A stretch of 11,729 nucleotides of DNA from Amphritea sp. (lineage in GTDB: Bacteria > Pseudomonadota > Gammaproteobacteria > Pseudomonadales > Balneatricaceae). Where the stretch lies: positions 1 through 11,729 of the forward strand of contig JAGPUU010000179.1 of the NCBI GenBank assembly GCA_018067325.1, written 5' to 3'. The notes beneath the pieces were generated by a model, which had not been told where the DNA came from, searched no databases, and was given only the letters and a program-made list of their open reading frames with translations. Within the stretch, counting starts at the first letter, position 1. Each line of letters begins with the position of its first letter. Positions 7,123 through 11,729 of the stretch are shown here, piece by piece. Position numbers and translations under genes: made by a program.

Positions 7123-7152
7123 AAAAAAAGGGGCACAGCTGCACCCCTTTTT
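7123..7152 (-). terminator. Attenuator/terminator between TRAP binding protein and permeases
   Basis: On the minus strand, GGGG...CCCC (7130-7133 with 7144-7147) pairs with two inner G-U pairs and one C-G pair around a tetraloop, and is followed by seven U residues (7129-7123). Flanking A and U runs extend the stem. It lies in the 61-bp gap inside the operon. Because the permease genes have no obvious promoter of their own, it most likely terminates only part of the transcripts, giving more binding protein than permease. Confidence 0.8.
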
Positions 7153-7168
7153 AGCTTACTGAAAATGC

Positions 7169-8185
7169 TTACTTGCTATTTGCACGCAGGATATCGATCA
7201 GCTCTTTGCTGTACTTATCCGCTGCGGCATATTCATCCCACAGACCAGCACCGGCATCAGCCCATGCTTTACGATCAGCATCAGATGGCTCTGGGCTCCA
7301 CTTCAGGCCTTTAGCTTCCATCTCAGCAACCGCTTCAGTTTCCCACTTTTTAGACAGACGCAGCTGGTCAGCAGCATGCTGCTCAGTCGCTTTACGTACC
7401 ACAGCCTGCAGATCTTCTGGTAGTTTCTTCCAAGCACTACGGTTAACAACGATTGGCAGCACCTGAGCACCCGCCAACGGTAGTTTGTACATGTACTTAG
7501 CGACTTCAACGTGGTTACCATCGCGGTGATCGATCATGTTACTACCGATAGAACCATCGATTACGCCCGTTGCCAGAGAGGTGTAAATCTCGCTCCAGGA
7601 CAAAGAAACAGGTGATGCTTCCAGGTTACGTAAGAACTTACCGTAAGCACCTGGCGCCCGGATTTTCAGACCTTTAAAGTCTGCAGCGGACTTAATTTCT
7701 TTCTTAGTCAGGATGTAAACCGGTGGCTGGATGTAAGGCTCAAGCCAAACCAGACCTTGTGAACCGTAAGCTTTAGTCAGGACTTTATCCCAACCCTGAT
7801 CATGAAAAAGCGCCTGTAGCTCAGCCGGATCATCAGTGCCACCTGGCAGACCGATCTCAACCACACCTGCAGGTAATTCACCGGCATGCATAGACTGGAA
7901 AGGCGCACCCATAGTTACCAGACCGGACTTAACCGCACCCAACAGACCACTGGTACCGACACCTTCACCGGAGTACAGAACCTGAACCTTAATACGGCCT
8001 TCTGAAGCGGTTTCAATATTCTTAGCCAGACTCTCGTAAACTTCGCCGAAAGCAGTACCACGGCCATACAGATTGCTAAAGCGCCAGTTATGCTCTGCTG
8101 CAGATACATCTGCTGCCAGCGTAGCCAGGCCCAACGTTACTGCTAACGCAGATGTAGATAGCTTTTTCTTAAGGTTTTTAATCAT
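7169..8185 (-). CDS. TRAP transporter substrate-binding protein (DctP family)
   Basis: A 338-residue periplasmic binding protein of normal DctP length. It starts with a Sec signal peptide: positive KNLKKK, a hydrophobic stretch (about 12-25), and a likely cleavage after Ala-Asp-Val-Ser-Ala (29). The mature part carries family features: LKIRAPG with Arg176, the residue that normally salt-bridges a substrate carboxylate, and SWSEIYTSLATGVIDG (196-211). A carboxylate-bearing ligand, including a zwitterion such as an amino acid or ectoine, is therefore likely; the actual ligand is unknown. The ATG at 8185 has AGGGT about seven bases upstream. It is first in the TRAP operon, divergent from the second LysR gene, and separated from the permeases by an attenuator hairpin. 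Confidence 0.94.
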   Translation of the reverse strand: MIKNLKKKLSTSALAVTLGLATLAADVSAAEHNWRFSNLYGRGTAFGEVYESLAKNIETASEGRIKVQVLYSGEGVGTSGLLGAVKSGLVTMGAPFQSMHAGELPAGVVEIGLPGGTDDPAELQALFHDQGWDKVLTKAYGSQGLVWLEPYIQPPVYILTKKEIKSAADFKGLKIRAPGAYGKFLRNLEASPVSLSWSEIYTSLATGVIDGSIGSNMIDHRDGNHVEVAKYMYKLPLAGAQVLPIVVNRSAWKKLPEDLQAVVRKATEQHAADQLRLSKKWETEAVAEMEAKGLKWSPEPSDADRKAWADAGAGLWDEYAAADKYSKELIDILRANSK

Positions 8186-8330
8186 GCTTTACCCTACAGT
8201 TCTTATTAGTTATTGATCGGAATAAACTCTCTGTATCCCAATCCTTACAAATCACGGTGAATCGATAAATCACGACAAATCCACCCAAACGTTTGAAAAC
8301 CTTTACGCAAAGTCTAGCTATAGGTATAGA

Positions 8331-8367
8331 ATAACGAACAATAACTCCGTTATTAGAGCTTGGTTAT
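8331..8367. promoter_or_regulatory. Candidate LysR operator cluster upstream of the second lysR
   Basis: Four copies of one five-base half-site occur here: ATAAC at 8331 and 8341, and its complement GTTAT at 8349 and 8363. They form a perfect dyad ATAAC-TCC-GTTAT (8341-8353) and a wider one ATAACG-N11-CGTTAT (8331-8353). The cluster is 33-69 bp before the LysR GTG start, within the 214-bp divergent gap with the TRAP operon, where autoregulation would be expected. Possible -10 hexamers TAGAAT (8327-8332) and TATAGT (8365-8370) lie at its edges. Elsewhere in the gap, AAATCACG is directly repeated at 8249 and 8267. Confidence 0.4.
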
Positions 8368-8399
8368 AGTGACCTGAACGATAGAAAAAGAGGCAGTAA

Positions 8400-9338
8400 G
8401 TGACTAAATTTGCATTGGGCCAGCTGGGTGACATTGAAATAAAGCAGTTGAAAATTTTCAAAGCAGTTGTAGATTGCGGCGGGTTTTCGGCGTCTGAAAC
8501 AGAGCTTAATATCAGTCGTCCCACTATCAGTAATCATATTGCCGCACTGGAATCACGCCTGGATATGACGTTGTGTAAACGAGGACGAGCGGGATTTTCA
8601 TTAACCGAGGAAGGTGCCGTTGTATACCAGCAAACTAATCAGCTTCTCGAACAACTGAATCAATTTCGTAATACCATTAATAATTTAGGCTCAAGTCCAG
8701 CCGGGCTACTCAAAATTGCGTTAAGCGACACCTTCAGTACAGATCCGCGCTGTAAAGTAACCGAGATATTCCGACAATTTTATCAACAGGCACCGGATGT
8801 TGAACTGAAAGTTGAAGTCGAACATATGACGGTGATGGAAAAACTGGTTCTGAATAACGAAGTTGATATCGCAATAATTCCCTACCATCGCCAGTTTGAA
8901 GGCCTCGACTACATCCACCTTTTTACCGATGTAAACTACATATACTGCGGCCATGAACACCCTCTGTTCAATCTACCAGAGGCGGAAATAACGGAAGACA
9001 TAATCAACAGCAGTAAGCTAGTCCATGCCGGTTTAAAACCCCATGAAGAGGTCTACCATCAACTGGCTCACATGAACCTGGCAGCCAGTTCTTATCACTA
9101 TGAATCCAGAATCGCGTTATTAATGTCCGGCTTCTTTATCAGTTTTCTACCAGAGCAAGTTGCCCTTCCCTATGTGAAACGTGGTCAGTTAAAATCCATT
9201 GCCAGACAACTTAAGAGCTTCCGCTTAGGGGTGGCTGTTATCAGTAAAAAATCTGCTCAGCCAAACCGGGCCAGAGACCTGTTTCTCGAGACTATCCGTA
9301 GCATTCACGCTGATACAGAAATTGCCCCCCCTTATTAA
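8400..9338 (+). CDS. LysR family transcriptional regulator (paralogue)
   Basis: A 312-residue LysR-type regulator. It starts with GTG at 8400, supported by AAGAGG about seven bases upstream; this start gives an N-terminus that matches the first LysR protein. The DNA-binding domain spans about residues 12-72 (FKAVVDCGGFSASE, PTISNHIAALESRLDMTL, RGRAGFSLTEEG) and the effector domain follows from about 95. The gene is divergent from the TRAP operon, so it probably regulates it. The closely similar winged helix of the other LysR protein suggests an old duplication with divergence of the effector domain, and possibly overlapping operators. It also lies 190 bp upstream of puuB on the same strand, so puuB could be in its regulon. 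I see no clear terminator after it. Confidence 0.92.
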   Translation: MTKFALGQLGDIEIKQLKIFKAVVDCGGFSASETELNISRPTISNHIAALESRLDMTLCKRGRAGFSLTEEGAVVYQQTNQLLEQLNQFRNTINNLGSSPAGLLKIALSDTFSTDPRCKVTEIFRQFYQQAPDVELKVEVEHMTVMEKLVLNNEVDIAIIPYHRQFEGLDYIHLFTDVNYIYCGHEHPLFNLPEAEITEDIINSSKLVHAGLKPHEEVYHQLAHMNLAASSYHYESRIALLMSGFFISFLPEQVALPYVKRGQLKSIARQLKSFRLGVAVISKKSAQPNRARDLFLETIRSIHADTEIAPPY

Positions 9339-9528
9339 TACTCGTCTGATATCGGCGCCTACACGGCTAGTAGGAGTCACACCAACACTCTTCTATCCCC
9401 TGATAGGTATAGCTCTCTACAGCTGTAAAATATTATTGTAGTGGCATATACCAAGCTGCGGACTTTCATTTTACGTCCTAGCACATATCACCAATACCCA
9501 CGTTGGGTCGTAATACAGGTTTCTTTAT
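9339..9528 (+). promoter_or_regulatory. Intergenic region upstream of puuB with several dyads
   Basis: This 190-bp gap should hold the puuB promoter. It contains several perfect short inverted repeats: CCTAC-N7-GTAGG (9358-9374), CTATC-CCCT-GATAG (9393-9406), the palindrome TACAGCTGTA (9418-9427) and ACCCA-CGT-TGGGT (9496-9508). Any of them could be an operator or leader hairpin. None is followed by a U-tract, so they are not terminators. No convincing -35/-10 pair could be assigned. Confidence 0.35.
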
Positions 9529-10812
9529 ATGACAACTCCATCTCACACAACGTCATACTATGCCGCTTCCGCTAATGATAAATCGCTTCGCGCCTCATTA
9601 AATGAAGATATCACAGCCGATGTCTGTGTTATCGGTGCAGGCTATACCGGTATGTCATCTGCACTTCACCTTGCTGAACAGGGTTTTAAAGTTGTCGTAC
9701 TGGAAGCCAGCAGAATTGGCTTTGGCGCTTCTGGCCGTAATGGCGGCCAAATTGTTCACAGCTACAGCCGCGATATCGACTTTATCGAGAAACATTACGG
9801 AAAGCATACCGGAACTGAGATGGGTAAGATGGCCTTCGAGGGTGGCAGAATCATCCGTCGCTTTGTCGATCAGTACAATATTAAGTGTGACCTTAAAGAG
9901 GGTGGGATTTTTGCAGCCTGCAACAGCAAACAGCTACAAGATATGGAACAGAAAAAGGCACTCTGGGAAGCCCATGGCCATAGCCAGCTGGAAATGCTTT
10001 CAGAAGAGACTATTCAGAACCACGTAGGTTCATCACGTTATAAAGGTGGCCTGCTGGACAAAAGTGGCGGCCACTTCCATCCGCTTAATCTGGTATTAGG
10101 CGAGGCAGCTGCACTGGAAAGCCTGGGCGGAGTGATTTACGAAGACTCTGCTGTCACCCGGGTTCAGGAGGGTAATAAAGCGGTCATCTTCACCGATAAG
10201 GGTTCGGTAACCGCCGATTTTGTCGTTGTGGCTGGTAACGCTTATCTGGGTGGCCTGATTCCTAAACTGGAACAGAAAGCGATGCCCTGTGGCACCCAGG
10301 TAATCACTACTGCACCGCTGACCGAAGCTCAGCAGAAAGAGCTCTTACCCCAGGGTAATTGTGTCGAAGACTGTAACTACCTGCTGGACTATTTCCGCCT
10401 GTCCGGTGATGGACGCCTGATCTATGGTGGTGGCGTCACTTACGGTGCCCGCGAGCCGGACAAGATCGAGTCACTTATCGTGCCGAATATGTTAAAAACC
10501 TTCCCACAACTCAAAGGCGTCAAGGTTGATTACGCCTGGACCGGTAACTTCCTGCTAACCCTGATGCGTCTGCCTCAATTCGGCCGGATCGGCAGTAACA
10601 TATACTACGCCCAGGGCTATAGCGGCCACGGTGTCACCAGCTCACACCTGGCGGGCAAAGTACTCTCCGACGCGATCCAGGGTCAGGCTGAGCGTTACGA
10701 TATATTTGCCGGTCTGCCGCAATATCCTTTCCCGGGGGGCCGTGCTTTGCGCATCCCCTACACCGCGATGGGCGCTTGGTATTACACCCTGCGGGATAAG
10801 CTGGGAATCTAA
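9529..10812 (+). CDS. puuB: Gamma-glutamylputrescine oxidase (PuuB)
   Basis: A 427-residue FAD-dependent amine oxidase of the DAO family. It is recognisably close to E. coli PuuB (426 residues) along the whole length, including SYYAASAN at the N-terminus, SGGHFHPLNL, CGTQVITT, VEDCNYLLDY, WTGNFLLTL and the C-terminal YPFPGGRALRIPYTAMGA. PuuB oxidises gamma-glutamylputrescine to gamma-glutamyl-gamma-aminobutyraldehyde, giving ammonia and hydrogen peroxide, in the Puu route from putrescine to GABA. The FAD-binding fold is clear: GAGYTG (36-41), the ribose-binding Glu59 in VVLEA and GASGRNGGQ (66-74). QGYSGHGVT (362-370) is the second FAD-contact motif. The ATG at 9529 has only a modest AGG about nine bases upstream but matches the family N-terminus. 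puuA, puuC and puuD are not in the window. An antiporter gene follows 95 bp later. Confidence 0.93.
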   Translation: MTTPSHTTSYYAASANDKSLRASLNEDITADVCVIGAGYTGMSSALHLAEQGFKVVVLEASRIGFGASGRNGGQIVHSYSRDIDFIEKHYGKHTGTEMGKMAFEGGRIIRRFVDQYNIKCDLKEGGIFAACNSKQLQDMEQKKALWEAHGHSQLEMLSEETIQNHVGSSRYKGGLLDKSGGHFHPLNLVLGEAAALESLGGVIYEDSAVTRVQEGNKAVIFTDKGSVTADFVVVAGNAYLGGLIPKLEQKAMPCGTQVITTAPLTEAQQKELLPQGNCVEDCNYLLDYFRLSGDGRLIYGGGVTYGAREPDKIESLIVPNMLKTFPQLKGVKVDYAWTGNFLLTLMRLPQFGRIGSNIYYAQGYSGHGVTSSHLAGKVLSDAIQGQAERYDIFAGLPQYPFPGGRALRIPYTAMGAWYYTLRDKLGI

Positions 10813-10871
10813 ATGATTTCCTTGCTAACAGTAGTGCTCTGAATCAGCGCAGTGAATGCAGTAAGACCAAA

Positions 10872-10882
10872 ATAACAGTTAT
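10872..10882. promoter_or_regulatory. Perfect palindrome upstream of the antiporter gene
   Basis: ATAAC-A-GTTAT is a perfect 11-bp palindrome 25 bp before the antiporter start codon. It uses the same half-site as the cluster upstream of the second LysR gene, but with one base between the halves instead of three or eleven. It could be an operator, or chance in an AT-rich gap. Confidence 0.25.
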
Positions 10883-10907
10883 AAGAAATACAACATAAGG
10901 TGTTTTT

Positions 10908-11729
10908 ATGAGTTCTGATATCGCTCAACCGGGAGCAGAGAGCAATCTTGCCTGCACGGTAAATGAAACCACGAATAGCCCACAAAAGTGGATGATATTC
11001 TTTGGTTCGATCATGGCATTTTTCGCTTACTTGTCGACTCAACATATCGAAGGCGAGCCTTATGGCTTCTATAGTTTGCTACCTGCGCTGTTGATCCTGT
11101 TTGTCGCAGTCATTACCAAAAAACCACTGGAATCTATTTTTGCCGGCATTATTGCCGGCCTGCTGCTATTAGATCCAACCAATATAGTGTCAGGTTTGGG
11201 CGACTTATCAATCAACGTTGTGATGGATGAAACCATCGCCTGGATCGTTTTGGTATGCGGCATGATGGGAGGCTTGATCAATATGCTGGAACGGGGTGGT
11301 AGCGTCCTCAGTTTTGGTGAGATGTTGGCCAAGCGAATCAAAACCAAGCGCGGCACTATGCTAACCACCTGCACTCTGGGAATCATGGTCTTTATCGATG
11401 ACTACCTGAACTCTCTGGCAGTTTCTGCTTCTATGAAAAACCTGACTGACCGCTACAAGATCTCCCGTGAAAAGCTGGCATTTTTGGTCGATTCAACAGC
11501 CGCTCCCGTCTGTATCCTAGTGCCCGTATCAACCTGGGCAGTTTACTTTGCGGCTCTGTTAGAAGAGAACGGCGCTACCGCTGAAGGCAAGGGAATGTCC
11601 CTCTATATCGAGTCTATTCCTTATATGGCTTACGGCTGGGCTGCTCTATTAGTCGTCTTCCTGGTTGCTGCCGGCATCTTAGGCGACTTTGGCACCATGA
11701 AAACAGCGGAGAAACGCGCTCAGGCAGGT
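10908..11729 (+). CDS. NhaC-family Na+/H+ antiporter or related exchanger (partial)
   Basis: The open frame starts at ATG 10908 (AAGG eight bases upstream) and continues without a stop for 274 codons to the right edge, so the C-terminal part is missing. After a hydrophilic N-terminus of about 25 residues come several membrane helices. The conserved NhaC-family block is clear at residues 162-210: FIDDYLNSLAVS, then SREKLAFLVDSTAAPV and PVSTW, with the paired Asp164-Asp165 and Asp195 expected to handle cations. Members of this family exchange sodium for protons, but some use organic ions such as malate/lactate, so with puuB directly upstream an amine- or amino-acid-linked exchanger is possible (inference). 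It is probably in one transcript with puuB: the 95-bp gap has no terminator. Confidence 0.88.
   Translation, partial: MSSDIAQPGAESNLACTVNETTNSPQKWMIFFGSIMAFFAYLSTQHIEGEPYGFYSLLPALLILFVAVITKKPLESIFAGIIAGLLLLDPTNIVSGLGDLSINVVMDETIAWIVLVCGMMGGLINMLERGGSVLSFGEMLAKRIKTKRGTMLTTCTLGIMVFIDDYLNSLAVSASMKNLTDRYKISREKLAFLVDSTAAPVCILVPVSTWAVYFAALLEENGATAEGKGMSLYIESIPYMAYGWAALLVVFLVAAGILGDFGTMKTAEKRAQAG

Noticed and set aside
9358..9508. Short inverted repeats between the second lysR and puuB as terminators or a riboswitch
   Set aside because: Stems are only about five base pairs, no U-tracts follow, and no known riboswitch core was recognised.
11069..11386. 105-codon open frame on the minus strand
   Set aside because: Antisense to the NhaC-family gene, whose conserved motifs are clear in the plus frame.
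1..11729. CRISPR array, tRNA, rRNA, integrase or phage genes
   Set aside because: Looked for regularly spaced repeats, cloverleaf-type sequences and recombinase motifs; none seen.

Overview
The window looks like part of a chromosome from a marine gammaproteobacterium, possibly an Oceanospirillales-type genome. That is a guess from moderate GC, protein style and gene content; no rRNA or other phylogenetic marker is present. Most of it is an ordinary carbon and nitrogen catabolism locus for small amines or amino acids. I found no tRNA, rRNA, CRISPR array, phage gene or transposase gene.

Layout: (1) Positions 1-911 form an unusual left edge. Bases 1-117 exactly duplicate an internal part of the aminotransferase gene (980-1096). 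An AT-rich spacer follows, then a GNAT acetyltransferase gene on the minus strand and a strong minus-strand intrinsic terminator. (2) Positions 912-3754 are a two-gene minus-strand operon: a GabD-type semialdehyde dehydrogenase followed by a class III omega-aminotransferase. (3) A LysR regulator (3892-4815, plus) is divergent from that operon. (4) Positions 4804-8185 are a minus-strand TRAP transporter operon (periplasmic binding protein, small permease, large permease) ending in a UspA-family gene, with a hairpin and U-tract between the binding-protein gene and the permease genes. (5) A second LysR regulator (8400-9338, plus), clearly a paralogue of the first, is divergent from the TRAP operon. 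(6) A puuB-type gamma-glutamylputrescine oxidase gene (9529-10812, plus) is followed by a NhaC-family antiporter gene that runs off the right edge.

How the genes may work together: the TRAP system would import an organic anion or zwitterion. The aminotransferase would turn an amine or omega-amino acid into a semialdehyde, and the dehydrogenase would oxidise that to a dicarboxylate such as succinate. PuuB acts on gamma-glutamylputrescine, a route that ends at GABA, and GABA is a natural substrate for the aminotransferase and GabD pair. A putrescine/GABA theme is therefore the simplest reading. The TRAP substrate and exact aminotransferase substrate cannot be read from sequence, and a Tea/Doe-like ectoine-related role is a weaker alternative. 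The two LysR paralogues, each beside a divergent operon, are the obvious candidate regulators.

The most unusual feature is the left edge: a perfect direct repeat of at least 117 bp brackets the GNAT gene and cuts the second aminotransferase copy. This implies a recent duplication or a small insertion into the 3' part of the gene. I did not find convincing evidence for a wholly new biological system.
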